64,000 nt of DNA from Xiphydria camelus (GCA_963678675.1 OY783192.1:33759250-33823249); one strand, 5' to 3'. Shown: positions 34,026 through 47,486, counted from the stretch's first letter. Numbers and translations: made by a program. The notes: generated by a model not told the origin, from the letters alone.

Positions 34026-37000
34026 ATGACGGAAGGTATGTTTCTCAATATATTCAGATAATGCGGTGTACGTATAAGATATACTTTTAATATTTCTTCA
34101 TTCGCCAGTTACTATTTCTACTTCATTCTGTCAATGTTACGGTTTCGCGAAGATTTCACTCCATTGAAACAGGTTATGATGACGATAGGCCAACATTTAA
34201 AAATCTGTATCCTCTCGAATTAGAAAATTCATTAATTCTTATATATCGCAATTGTAGGTAGAGTGATGCTTAATCTTTTCAATTTGCTTTGCAGAGTGTA
34301 TGAACGGATGGAAACGTGCAGAGACTGATGGAGGTGTGCCGTACTATATAAAGTAATGCATCATTCGTAATTATTTACTCTCTTAATCAATCCTCTAATT
34401 CCTCTAATTGGAGTTTATAAAACTTTAAGAAACCTCGATGTTTCGCAAAACGTAATTCATGACGTCTCTCATTTCTATTTTTCCAACTTATCGCATTTAC
34501 TCATATAACGGCACTATGTTTAAATTCGATACTTCAACAGTTCTAATTTAAAAAACCATATATTTTGTGTATCTTTTCCAATGCTTTTCTAGCCGTGCAT
34601 CATTTCTCTTATCTTATTGGCGTTAGATGTACCATATTTTTATTTGACAGTCATGCGACGAAGCAGACTGAATGGGATCATCCGACGATGAGAGAAATCA
34701 TGCGATCCATCGAAGACTGCAATGCTATTCGGTACGCGTCGTATCGAACTGCTGCAAAAATGAGGATTTTACACAGAGAACTCAGTAGTAAGTACATTTG
34801 ATGCTAAGAGTTTCTGGTATTCAAATAAATCCTGCATCTGTACGTTGTACCAAAGTTCAGTAGTAGCTGTACTAGATCCAACCTAAATAGAATGCGACAA
34901 ATTATCAATTGCCTGGAATTATATAGGAACTTTCAAGTACGATATCGCTAGACACTGAATTTACATATACCCTTAGCTCTTTTCAAGTAGCTCGCGAGTC
35001 TGCAGACTATACTATGAAGCATACTGCATGGAGTTATTCTATACCGAACACTATTCTCTTAGTATTTCTAATTTTCATTCGATGATATGGCTTGCGAATT
35101 GTTAAAACCCTCCACTGGTAGTCAGAAAAGACTGAGACATCAAGTTATTAATAAAGGTCGTGCAGCAAAGATCCAAATTACGTAGGTACATCGTGACTTT
35201 GCATGACTTGTTTTAGTGCAACACGTTCAAGTGGAGTTGATAGCGGGTGTATTCGAACGACATAGATTATCAGTCACTGAGAACTCTGTGACTTTAGACG
35301 CTAGCGAAATCGAGGACGTACTTTCCGACATTTATTTTGCTGCGCGCAAAGAGACCAATGCTAATTTCAACGTAGATCTCGCCACAAAACTTGGCGTGAA
35401 TTACATCCTCAACGTATTCGATAAGTAAGTCCGTTATTTCTGTTGGAGCTAATTCGAAACTTGAACAGTAGAAAACCGCCGGTTTAGCTTAGATTTAGTG
35501 TCTTCATTATTCGTTTTGTTAAATTGTAACCTTTTTTTTTTTCGGAAACATGAATGCACGCATGATCGTGATTGCCTGTGTACGCATACCCCATTTTGCC
35601 GACATTCCGGTTATTGCCAATTCTACCACGCGACTTTACTTAACACTGATTTTTCGTAATGTAAAAATAATCTTGCAGGAAGCGCGTGGGTAATGTACTG
35701 GTGTTCTCCGCAAAAGTGGCTCTGACTTTAATAAGTTGTAGCAGATTGCAGGATAAATATGGATACTTGTATCAGCAATTAGCCGATCATAACGCGTGTT
35801 TATCGAGAGCCGCGTTGCACACATTGCTAATTAACATTTGTCAAATAACCGAGCTGCTAGGAGAGTGTACTGCGTATGGGAGTCATATGATACAGTCCAG
35901 CATTGACACTTGTTTTACCGATGTACAGTAATAATTATTTCTATACATAAAGATTTGCAACAGGCAGACTAACGTTCGATAATTAAACCAATTCGTTGAG
36001 TCAGACAGTTATTCGATAATTATAATTAATTCGCAGTCTCAAGGAGGTCTGGGAGTGAGCGAGGTAGAGTTTGCTTCTTGGCTCATGCGAGAACCTCCGC
36101 TATTGATCTGGATTACGACTCTAAATAGGATGCAAGCCGCCGAACATAGTATGCATTAAATTTGATATCACTTTTATGTGTCAGCTATACTTTGCTAATT
36201 AGGAAACAGTCTATAAGTTGTACTATTTGCACGAATGTGGTAACAAGGAGTCGCTCGTATGTTTCAGTCACGCACAACATCAAGTGTTCCTCGTGTAAAG
36301 TAACGCCAGTGCAAGGTCCGCGGTATTCTTGCCTCAGATGTGCTGGGTATCATCAATGTCAAGCGTGTTTCTTGCTCGGCAGAACGTCGAGCAAGCACAA
36401 GTTGAAGCATCCTGTTCGAGAGTACTGTATAAAGGTTTTTCGAATTTTTCGAATATACTCTTAAATCTTATTTTTCAAACGATAGGTTCTCTCGGTTCAG
36501 GATTGATAAATAATTTCTTCCCCGCGAAAGAGTAGAAATATCAATGGCTGCTTCGTCGAAATTAAGTATAGATATTGTAAACGGGTATATATATTGAGCA
36601 GATAAAACCTAATCAAGAGAATCGCGACTTTTTGTTTTTTAATCTCACCGTAAAACAATTGAAGTTGAAAGAATGTAAAAGACTTCAATGTTACTTTGAT
36701 TTTAGACATCTAATAGAGAAGTGACGAAGTTGATCATCGAACTAATCAGGAACAAATTGAGATTGTGCCCGACGCGAACTGTTATGGTAGATTTGGAAGA
36801 GCCACCACCGACCACGATTAAGTATGTTCATTTTTACTGTACAGTAGTGTAGAAAATTACACGTGCAAGCAGAACATGTTACGACACGAGTCTTTTGTTA
36901 CATAACTATTATTAACCGATCGAGTTTTATTTCAGCGTCAACTCAAAAGGAATGGATACCGTGTCGTTAAGAAGTACAGTCAGAAGGAAGGTGTTAAACG

Positions 37001-38196
37001 ACCCGCAAAAGGAATTGCAAAGCATCATCAGTCACTTGGAGGAAGAAAATAAGCAGCTTCAGACGGAATTGCTCGAAATATGCGGCACGAGAGCGGAAAG
37101 ACTGCAGCGCCATAGAGCGACTATAGAGTCGCAATTGCAGCGTCTCAAAATACTGAAGGTATGTGTAAATGAATACATTCAATTTTTGCATCGAAGTAGA
37201 AAAGCAGTTGAAATGCGAGCCTCCACGAATTTACAGAAATACCTATTCACCCAAACGACGAAAGAACCACCGCGTAATATAATGCGTATGGAGAGTACTC
37301 CCATGATTCGACCGGCTAATTCGAGAGTGACTCCATTACCTTTGGAGTTCGAACTGAGTCCTATCGTTTGCCAAGGTACCATCGAAAACCGCCAGTTGGA
37401 ATCGGAGTACGGAAATGAAATCTTCACGTCGGACATGTTCGAATTCAGTCCGACGACGATGAACGCGACCAAAAGTGACCAAACCGACGGTTCTACTCGG
37501 ATAGAAAGTACTTACACGAGCTCCAAACTCGGCACTGTATCCGAATACTCTCGGATCGAATTGTGCCCTTTGGACAGTGACTTTTCGTTAGGCTTGCTTG
37601 GCAGTGCCAGCAGTAAAGAGGACAGATACGCAACGAAACCGGTCGCTACCAGCAGTTCATGCGGCGACTCCCCACCGGCGGTAACGCATTCTCCCATCGG
37701 TATTCCGCGAGATAATACACCGTCATCACTGCAAAGGCCCGACAAACATTCCCAACACAGTAGCTTGCAAAACATTCAAGGAGATCTCAACGACATACTG
37801 GACAGGCTGCAAAATATGGTTGCGAATGACTGTCTGCTCGAGGGTGAGTTCTTTACTGCAATCGACGCTGGACGTTAGTCTTTACGGACCTTTTACGATA
37901 GCCAAGCCATACGCGCAAGCGTGCATCCAAGAATGCACTCCGAAAAATGATTAAGAAAAGAAACCTCTCGATTCGTAGCAAAGTTCCCTCGCGGACGCGA
38001 AATTGATTTCTGCGGCATCTAAATGTGCTTGAACCAATGAAACCCCGTGACAGGTTCGCGAACCCGTGTTGCAGAATCCTTCAATGCGGACGACAACTGC
38101 GAATTAAAACGCGCCGCTACCGAAATGGAGGATTTGTTGACAGGACTTATCGAAGGCATGGAATCACGCAAGGGGAAATTAACTACAGTCGTTTGA
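34026..38196 (+). CDS. Short dystrophin-family protein, dystrotelin-like (WW, EF-hand-like, ZZ, coiled coil)
   Basis: Exons: 34026-34035, 34295-34352, 34651-34787, 35217-35424, 35679-35922, 36037-36148, 36268-36434, 36706-36821, 36936-37843 and 38054-38196, in phase, 700 residues. A WW domain (W9, then TEWDHP with W31) is followed by the two EF-hand-like regions of the dystrophin family (IRYASYRTAAKMRILHREL; DKYGYLYQQL), the pre-ZZ block REPPLLIWITTLNRMQAAEH, a ZZ zinc finger (CSSC, CLRC, CQAC with distal His pair) and a heptad coiled coil (HLEEENKQLQTELLEI). There are no spectrin repeats or actin-binding domain, so the architecture is like dystrotelin or a Dp71-sized dystrophin. Dystrophin-family proteins bind dystroglycan and syntrophins at membranes; this one's role is unknown. 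The ten-base first exon (M-T-E) is the weakest part. A 78-base in-frame intron, 37159-37236, may be removed in some transcripts. The tail after the coiled coil is Ser/Thr-rich and unrecognised. Confidence 0.8.
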
Positions 38197-38391
38197 CAGG
38201 CTCCTTTTCCCCGTGTACGAAGTAGCAACGTTTTCTACGATGTCAGTGAATTGGTTGTTTCGAAAGAAAGCAAATCAATTTTGAGTCGAATCTAAGCTTT
38301 TTTACAGAACAACTAGAAATTGATTGTTTTCCTTCAAGTCAGTTCCAATTCTCTTCCATTGACTTATGCTACATACTTTGATATTCCTGAG

Positions 38392-38525
38392 TCATGACAA
38401 ATTCGCGAATCCATGTTACAGAACCCTTCGACGCGGACAACTTCGGACTGAAAACCGGCATCGAAAGAACGGAGAATCCGTTCACGGAACTCGTCGAAGG
38501 TGTCGAATGTCGCAAGGAGAAATAA
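38392..38525 (+). CDS. Tandem copy of the dystrotelin-like terminal exon (alternative last exon or relic)
   Basis: This segment repeats the last exon (38054-38196) with many differences but stays open in the same frame to a stop at 38523-38525. Parent and copy share the pattern SRxxVxExFxADxxxxLKxxxxxxEx, then T.L.EG.E.RK.K. The original acceptor CAGG has become CAAA, but an AG at 38390-38391 would let the exon join the upstream GTGAGT donor (37844) in frame. It could therefore be a mutually exclusive last exon. It could also be a decaying duplicate; no transcript evidence is available here. Confidence 0.45.
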
Positions 38526-40646
38526 ACTTCCGTCCATCGAGGGGCATTCGATATTTCTGTGAAGCACGCAATACGTTTTTTATACGAAGCACCGCGAATA
38601 CACCTCTTTTTTTTACAATATATTTATGCGCACGAACAAATAAAAGATTCTATTACTCGACGTTAATAAGAGTATAGGAGAAACATATTTATTTTGGACT
38701 TTTCGAATTGAACATTCCCTGATCAGATCCTGCGCTAAGTTCCCACATTTCCCCTGGGATCCCACATCGTTATTTAGCACAGAACTCACTCAGGGACTTC
38801 TCGGTAGAATCTTTTTCTTTCCTCTTGGATCTGTAACAATTTTACTCTACCGCATCTTTTATAAGTTCGCGCGAAGATATGGAGAAGCTTCAGAAAATTC
38901 GTGTCGCGGGAAAAAGGTACGTGTCGATATATCTTCCTCGTATCCTCGTACTTCGACTTTTCATTTTGTATCAAATACAGATGATAATACACTAAATTGT
39001 GACGTTATTGCGTAATACTGTTTGATAGAATATTAATCGCTAAATTAAATAATTAATGTTCGTTAGAGGCGTTCTACAATTTCGTATGTGCCAGTGTTGA
39101 TGCGATTTAGTCTCTCGATAACATAAATTTATTATACTATCTTCCCTTAAACTTGATAAAAATTACGGATGAACAAGGCCATGTTAGTTACTGGTTTGGA
39201 AAAATATTTACTTACATATATTTCTAGGGCGAGTATATCTTATTGTATTAAAGCTCCCGCCCCGGTTTAATTTAACTTTTGGTGATAAAACACATACGAT
39301 GTCCAAGTTTTCTTTTTTTCTTTTGATGAAACATTAGAATAAAAAGATAATAAATTATATCCATTTCATAGCTTATAAATGTCCTTTTTTCTAATTTATT
39401 CATTTTTGTTTTTGAGATCGCAATATTTAAGGCTACCGTATACGTTTCGAAAAACGCATGATTATAAACTCATAACATTGCTCGACTAGCTGCCGCTTAC
39501 GTGTTAAGTAAATTCGTGTCCGAAAATAGGTACCGGTCCTCTGATCAAATTAAGAGAGAATTCATAACTTCATCAGATCTTGTAGTAACGCGATTAATCT
39601 ATTTTGTGTAAGAACGACAAATGTGTTTCGTACCAAATCTGCATAGCAGCTTATAATATGATACTGGAAGGGCTTTAGATCTTTATATAACAATACAACT
39701 TAGCACGAGACTAAAAGCAAATATACTGCAAGATTTGAATCATAGCGATTGAAGCAGATTATAAATATAATAAATATAATATAATAGAAATATTTTGGTA
39801 AAGGTATAATTTAATACTACCATTAAAGCTGCCTGTTTCGGAGAGAGTTTAGATAAGGTTCTCTCAGAAAGATATGAAGTTCAATGGACGAGATTAACCA
39901 CGTGAATTTTACGAAAGGTCTTATGAAAACTTTCTTCGCCACGTGCAGATATTGTTTGTACTGTGTATAAACTGTGCTAAAACCTAAATTGGGATTCGGT
40001 AAATAATTATAAATACTTGTCATACATTTTGATTGAATAAAAAATGCGGTATCAGTCTAGCCTCCCTTCGCGCATTACAATCTTAAAATATCAATTAACT
40101 CCACTCCTCGCGAAGAAATAGCAAGAGAGATTAGTGTTGGAATTATTGAATAAAGCGTAAGGTAGACCGTTACTCACTTCATTGTTTTGTATAAATAAAA
40201 TTGAACGAAACATGGGGAAGTAAGTTGGCAATGCTTAGTAGTTTGGATTAGGATAACGAGAGAATGAAATGATTGAAAAACAATCGGATTTCACTGGGCA
40301 ATATCCGTGAAAGGAGACTGAAAATATAAGTTTTAAATATCGTGGTTATTTTAGTATCAAAAGTACGATATGATACCAAGCTTGATATCTCTATGCTGTT
40401 TTCTCTTGTAAATGCGATTGTACGTGTACAAAAAAATACTTTGATATCGTTGAACTATTCTCTGGGCTTCTTGGGAAATTATCATTTAGAAAAAAATTAG
40501 GCTAAATGCGCTCGTTCGGCTTGCTGTCGAAAATTTGGTTTCCACTGACACCGTGGCTCCGTTTCAAGAAATAGGTACATCATTCCACTGCAGGGAATCA
40601 CGACCCAAATAAGATTCAATCGCAAGGGGAACTAAATCGCACTTAT
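38526..40646. other. Intergenic region between the dystrotelin-like gene and GDE1
   Basis: 2.1 kb of AT-rich sequence with poly-T and ATAATA tracts, for example at about 39760-39790. It probably includes long 3' UTRs of both converging genes. No coding exon, hairpin or terminal-repeat element was recognised. Confidence 0.5.
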
Positions 40647-43600
40647 CTACGCAGTTGCTTCCGCTAGTAATGTATCCGTTAGGTACGTGACTTTTAGAAA
40701 TCTAGAAAAGTGTAATTTTTCGGAAGGCAGATTGACGGTCCACACGAATACCCGGACTCCCCGTTGATGCCACTGACGGACCACTTCACTGAAAGGGGAA
40801 TTTTATCAAGACTTTTTCTCAGAGCGTGTCATCTTTTCTAAACAGTGAAGATCTTCTAGCGAGAATGTAATGTTTTGTCAAAAAATCCTAAAAACAGCTC
40901 TGGAACTATGCCAGAAGATATTACACACATCGGAGTTTCATTACACTCTCTTTTATCGAAAGGTGCATTTTCCCGGCGACTTTGTAAACACACGAGTTCT
41001 TTATACAAGTGTGAAAGACTTACGGATTTACGATGTCTTTGTGCAGCAAAATCGCGGATAAACCCAGAACGTAGTACGTGAGCCGCGGTAAAGCCCAATT
41101 ATGAATGGCATCGACAAAGACGGCTGCCAAATGCCTCAGCGGATTGTTATATCGCAGAGGTCCCGGACCGTCCAAAGCCGAATAAGATAAGCGCGAGAAA
41201 AATTGAGGTCTCCAAGCAAGACTGGCCACGATTCGTGGTTCCTTCCTTCTAATCTGAAAGCATTCCAAGCGGAGACTATCAGAAAATATATTATGGAACT
41301 ACTTCTCTTACACGGATCATTATTATACGTTACGAACAGCCATGATCTCTTAATCGTCGCGAGTGCAAAATACTAATAATAATTGATTTTTAATAATGAG
41401 ACTAGAAGTAGCTCGAACACACGCTTTATGGCGAAGGAATACAGTAGTAATTATGTAAAACGTACCATATATACGACGATTGGATTGAAACTAGAAACCA
41501 CCGCTTTTTTGAATAGTTCAGGCCGTTTTTGAAACGCGTCTAAAATCACTTGCACTATATCCAGTCTCTGTTCTTTGATATCAATGAACATTCGTTGCCC
41601 GTTTCTCAGGCAGTGTTCTAGCACATCGTCTAACAGAGCGATCGTCTCTCCACTGAGAAATTTTGTTCTGAAATAAGACGGAGCAAGAGGTAAAACTTGA
41701 AACAATTTTCTCGTGAATACTCTCGATCGTATTATCTCATTATGCCCATTGGAATAAGCCTCGCAGTAGGGACTGCATTTGCAGTTAGATATTCCTGATA
41801 ATGCGAGGATCATTAAATTATGTACATCATACCTAAGCGGATGATTATACGTAATATCTAATTCTTTCAATTGGTCCCAAGTCATTTCGCTGATAATCCC
41901 CGCTCGACCGGTAAGTCTGTCGATGGTTGGGTCGTGAAATATTATTGGAATGTTGTCTTTTGTGAGGGCCACATCAAATTCAACCGCGCCGCAGCCTTTC
42001 TCTTTGCTCTAAAATAACGTAAATGATAGTATACAGAGTTATATCGCCAATAAATGATAATAAACGTGTCACAATCAATTTTAACGTTAATAGATTCTGT
42101 TACCGTAGAAATACAGATTCACCAATATCTTTTATATCTATCAGTTAATAATAATTACAATAATTCTGAATAAAGATTGAAACGATAACTGAACTAAAAA
42201 TGGAAAGCCAGTCTCGTACAATACTAATTCATAAAATGAACCGTGTTATTTGTTAGCGTTCGTTTTTCTACCCACAATGTGCACAAGTTCAACTAATGTA
42301 AGATCTTGGACTACCATTAAAGAGTTAGTATGCGGATCGATGTGCGCTCGTAATCGTACATTTTGTTACAGTTTTAGAGCTTCCCTTTGAGGTAAATTAA
42401 ATCTTAAATATATGTTCAACTGCTTTACCAGGCAGACTTTCTCAGTTTTCACCTACTCATGACCAAGAGGGTACTGGACGATTCAAATTTCTAAAAAGTA
42501 TAGCGAGTGCATTAAGAAAAATGCAATTATCGAGAGATTCGTGTGGAATAAATGCACAACTGTGGAATTACATAAAACGGACAGACGGAAGATTGGGTGA
42601 GAACTATCCAAGGAGCAAACTGTTGTGGGGGAGAACTACCAAGACAATGGTCAACCGAGGAAGCAAACTACTGAGGGACTGGACTATTCAAGAAAGATGG
42701 GCAGGGATATTGTTCATGTAGTCATTCCGATAGGAATAAACTTTCCAAATATTTCTAAAATGACTTCTAGGATTTTTCACGCGAATACTTTGCGGAATTC
42801 AAATTTTGCTGTCCAGACTACAACTCGATTTATCACTGAAGAAGCTTCAACTGGAATACTAGATCTAGAGTTTGATCTATAGCATGTATATTTGAATCTC
42901 TATTACTGCTATTACCGTCTTTCTGTTTAAGTGTATAATGGAACGAAAGTAGATGCTTCAAAAGTAGAAAAGCACTTTAGACCTATTGAATATAATAGTT
43001 GATCCCTGAGACATTCCTCGATGGACAGGCGCTTGAAGGAGAAGAGAAATCATTTCAGCTAACAGAGAAAGATTATCAATCTTAACTAATTCATAAACTT
43101 ATGTGCCTTTGTTCTATAGGCTGATGCAAATTACTATAAAACCTTCCCCAAATTAACACGATCGTCAGTAATGGTAGCAACTGCAATCGTATTGATTTAA
43201 TGCTCACAACTGCAACCACTACAGCGAACCGTTACTTTCCAGTCGAAACGTCTTCGAGAACATTGTAAAGATCTCTACGTCTAAAGATCCCGCGGAGATA
43301 GCCGGTTACGACGGTTAAAAGCATAAGATTTTACATTTTGAAACGCCAACAAGCTGTTTTCAGGATAATCGTAGCCTCCACCGCGATGAGCCACCACTCG
43401 CATGCAATACAGGTCCCCGTTACCCTGGCCGTCATTCGTCCTATCGTCCTTTCCCAAAGTGAAAGGATTCGCACCGAGCACTTCTCTGACGACACTGGCT
43501 TTTGGCGGTGGAATTCGGGCCAGCTGTAATCCACTGGCGACGATCAAACAGCCCCAAACGATCCACGGCACGCAGAAATCGTACAGCACGCTTACTAGGA

Positions 43601-43670
43601 CGGTCCATGTTGTTTGGAGAAATATCCACACTAGCGTGCTATTGAAAATTAACTCTGCGAAACGTTGCAT
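40647..43670 (-). CDS. GDE1: Glycerophosphodiester phosphodiesterase 1
   Basis: Membrane GDPD-family enzyme that hydrolyses glycerophosphodiesters (in mammals glycerophosphoinositol and N-acyl glycerophosphoethanolamine). Five exons on the minus strand: 43670-43335, 42008-41833, 41667-41466, 41253-41024 and 40788-40647, in phase, 361 residues (human 331). The N-terminal 50 residues hold two hydrophobic segments. The GDPD core starts VVAHRGGGYDYPENS (catalytic H95, R96 and the metal-binding Glu) and continues GAVEFDV.LTKDNIPIIFHDPTIDRLTG, with the metal-binding Glu/Asp and second catalytic His. MFIDIKEQR, the ALPRLTYYVLGLSAILLHKD block and the closing WTVNLPSEK match animal GDE1. The first intron is 1.3 kb and holds no recognisable element. 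Confidence 0.94.
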
Positions 43671-45086
43671 GGCGACAAGGATTTTACTCTGGAGATTAAT
43701 AATTTTATTCCACTGTTACGGTAGATCGTTATTGTCGATTTAACTTTGATGAATTCAAATTTTCAATCGTATTCAATGGCATTGCAATTTTACGCAAAAG
43801 ACGACGATTAATACTTCGTTGTCGTTTTTATAAAACGAAACGTCGCATTTGTACTTTAATAATCTTTGTCAGTGTGTTGAGAACTAGAATTAGTTATCGA
43901 TTCTAGAATGTCTACAATGCCGGTCGTTATTCGTGCTTCGGCAAGCCATATCGTTAAGCCGTCGTTGATAAAATAATGCTTCGTTATCTTCTTTCGTGGG
44001 GTGAAAAATTGCGTCGATATATTAAACAATTTTAAAGGAGAGAGAGAGTGTATAAATATTACTAATTTATCGTGTGGTCACTGTTATAAAATTCTTAGAG
44101 AATTCACTATTAATTTCACGTACATACTTTGATAAACTATATTTCTTCGGTATATTAAGGAAGATGTTACACTGGCACTTTATAAAATTATTGCACGAGA
44201 AATAATACGTTTATGTATATTGTTTAAATGACTGTTTCCATTTTGAGTATAAAATTATTGAATAAAAACGTGCTATCAAATTCGCTGCTTCGCCGAGGTC
44301 CATAAACTGAACTTAAAACATGAGAAAGTACTCCAAATTTAAGTCTTCGTTATTAGGCCGTAATTATTGTACTTTTTCAAGCTTTAAACAACGCCAGGCC
44401 AGATGACTCATTGAATTATCAGTGAAAATGTTCGTTCGCTCGTTTCCGGGCATTGAAGCTTTGACATCTCCCCGAACCGATTTATCGCACTATTCTAGGC
44501 ACGGATATGCTAGATATATCTATCAATTAACGCATCACACCCACGATATGAGCCGGTTTACACACGAAACCACATTTCACGTGCCAGTGGTTCACATCCG
44601 ATGCTCCGAATTTTATAATTTGAAATTAGTCGATTATTCTTGAGAAATGAGACGAGGTTTCGATCGTATAACGGAAAATTTAAACTTTATCGTATTTAAA
44701 GTCCAAGGTGCACTGGCATAATTAAATTCACGTGCATTATTACGTCAATTTGTAGAAGAGAAAATGTTAAAACTCGGACCGATCACACCACACTCCGCTA
44801 AACCCCACTCACACACGTCGCGCTTTCGACTGAGAAACCATAATGGCCGTGCTCACACATGACGCACATGACGTGAACTACAGCTGCCACCACGCGGCAA
44901 AACAGTCGATCTTTCATATACGTCAGTTTTTCAGTGCCCATGTGTGATTGAACTGTCAAGTGATGTTAATTAATTATAAATATAAATAAATAAACCAGCA
45001 AGTACTAATCATATAACATTTTAAAGTATCGTCAATGTGTATCATATCTGCTATCCGGACGATTTGAAATATTAGCGGAACGAGGA
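43671..45086. promoter_or_regulatory. Divergent region between GDE1 and HAP40
   Basis: 1.4 kb between two divergent start codons. A GC-richer part around 44770-44940 is the likely promoter of the right-hand gene. No known motif or repeat is clear. Confidence 0.35.
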
Positions 45087-47486
45087 ATGTTATCCCAAGC
45101 GAATTACAATATTCGAAAAGGGGTTGAAGGAGACGATCTTTTGGCTCAGTATCAAACGATATCGAATAAATTGAAAAAGTAAGAAAGTCAAATTAGCTAT
45201 GTTTACTTTCATGCAATACCTAAATCGACACGATGCTGGTTGTCACACAAAAGTTGAATATCTAATGCACTATGCCTCGCTTTTTAAAAACTATCTTTAA
45301 TAATAATAAACTTCAATTCAAAAAGAGATTAGTACACCAAATACTTTATTTCTAATGTTAAGGATATAGCCTATTTGTGAATCCTTTCTGGCAACACACA
45401 TAATCAAACACCTTTTGTTCCAGGCGATTTTTGAGAAAGCCCAACGTTTCGGAGGCTAGCGATCAATTCGGTAAGTATCAATGTGTTGATAGTGGTTACC
45501 GTCATTTAGAAATATATATACTATTCTTGGTACGTTCAGGCGCGCTAGCGTTTCAGTGCGAGCAAAAAGAGCTATGGCAATACGCGGGTTTATGCTGGCT
45601 CGCTGCAGCCAGATGCCAGGGTTCATTAGGAAACGGTCCATCAGAGATCAATTTGCTAATGAAAGCGGGGAGGCAATTTCTCATTGCTGAGAAAAAGAAC
45701 GAAGATATCGGATGTCCCTCTGTGGGCCGAGAGAATCTGCAGGTCTAAGATTTTTTCATAGCGTCGCTTTATTCAACGCTTTTTCTTATTTTGATTTTCG
45801 AATGGAGCAAAGAATCTTGATTACTTTCAGCGCTTATAATTCACGTTCTTAACATTTACGCTCACACGTACGCGTATTGTAGGAAGCTGTAAGCTGTTTC
45901 AGTCATTCATTGGCGCGCAGTAGTAACTTGATAGGATTCAGTATGATGTCAGCTGGCGTGACAATGGAGCTGGCAAATGCTTTGGGTTCGAATCCGGCAG
46001 GAATTCAACAATTGCGAAAAGCCATAAGCGTGCATCCGACGCCGCAAGCGATAACTACACTCGTCTCGTATTACATAAAGCAAGGTATATGGTACTTTGA
46101 AAAAATGAGACATGCACGAAGAGATCCGAATAACTCGCGATTAGATGAGTTAAAAGAGAAAGTTCCGTAAGGAAGTTATAGAGCTATCGCGAAACCATGA
46201 ACCTTTAAAGAGTTTCGTCTTTTTCCGGCAAAAAAACTCCTGAGAAAAGAAATCTCGATCCAATATGAATAAAAATTCCAACAGTAAAAAAGCCTTGAAT
46301 TGGAATTCCTTTAACTTCTACATGAGCTTTCCTTTTTAGGCGACTTTGTAACAGCTTTGCAAGTGCTAACCGAGTTCGTTGAGCTGATCGAAGCTAACGT
46401 AGTAGCGGGAAATGTTGCTAATGGAAACTATGGCGTTATATTGCACAGGTTTAAATGAATTTGCGATATTACGATGAATATATCCGATACACGGGGTCGA
46501 AATGTCTTTTAAAAAATGATATTTGTAAAGGACCTACTCTAATGAAATAATTCTTATCGCAACGACTTGATTGTTGTAGGTCCTTCTCATCTCCTCTTTT
46601 CATTTAAGAAATCTGTGAAATCGTGAAAGTTATATCTCCTCGTGCAGTTACGATGTTTTAATACGAAGTTAAAATTTCTATTGTCTTTTTCTCTCTGAAG
46701 GGAGAGACAAATTACGGTGTGAAAACTGAATATTATCTACCATATTCAAATTTAAAACACGTTATTATTTTGTTCGAGTAATTCAATTATTCAGGATCGT
46801 AGAATGCGACACGAGTTATTTCGTATTTCGACCGCGCGCACTGGATGCACGCGATGCAATTATTGAATCGTTTTGAATTCTCGTTCAAATGTATTCTCTA
46901 CGCAGATGCGAAGTGACTAGAGTGTTGCTACTGCTGATACTTCAACCTACGCCGCAAAGACTTACTCCCTCGCTCGAGCAAGTCTTAGAAAAATATGCTT
47001 GGGCTGAAGAAAATGTAAACGCGGGTATGTCCCATCATATCAATGTCTCTATTCCCTCGATAATGTATCTACTCTCATAAATTTTGCCAAGAAGACTTTC
47101 AGTAATACTAAGACCTTCTTACTTGCAATGAAACTAAAAAAGGCAATGAAAACTCGTGGGCAATAAATATTAGGTTTCGAATGGTAGGAAGGATCTTCAG
47201 TTGCTCCAAAAATTTAATTAATCGTTTCGATTCTATTTCAAAGATTCGAATGGTTGTAAACTCGTTAAAATTCAAAAGCGATAGAATTGAAAATCATCGT
47301 ATGTTTCTATGTCCAGGGCCGAATATGTGCGAAGACGAATTATTGCTCCTGCAGTCTCTAGTTCTGGCTTGCCAGTCGCATGATTATCAGGCGTTACTGG
47401 AGCTGGAAGGAGAGCTATGGCCTTATTTGGACGCTGAACAAAAGGGGTTGTTGCGGAAATTAGTGCAAATTCTAGCAGCACATTGA
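45087..47486 (+). CDS. F8A1: 40-kDa huntingtin-associated protein (F8A/HAP40)
   Basis: All-helical TPR-like partner that binds and stabilises huntingtin and links it to early endosomes. Seven exons: 45087-45178, 45424-45470, 45540-45742, 45883-46084, 46340-46448, 46906-47024 and 47317-47486, in phase, 313 residues (human 371). The N-terminus [20 protein letters not shown] matches human HAP40 almost residue for residue. Other matches are [14 protein letters not shown], the [10 protein letters not shown] helix pair, [41 protein letters not shown], and the end [16 protein letters not shown]...ELWPYL. The proline-rich central loop of vertebrates is missing, which explains the shorter length. In this genome the gene has introns, whereas human F8A1 is intronless. 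Confidence 0.92.
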
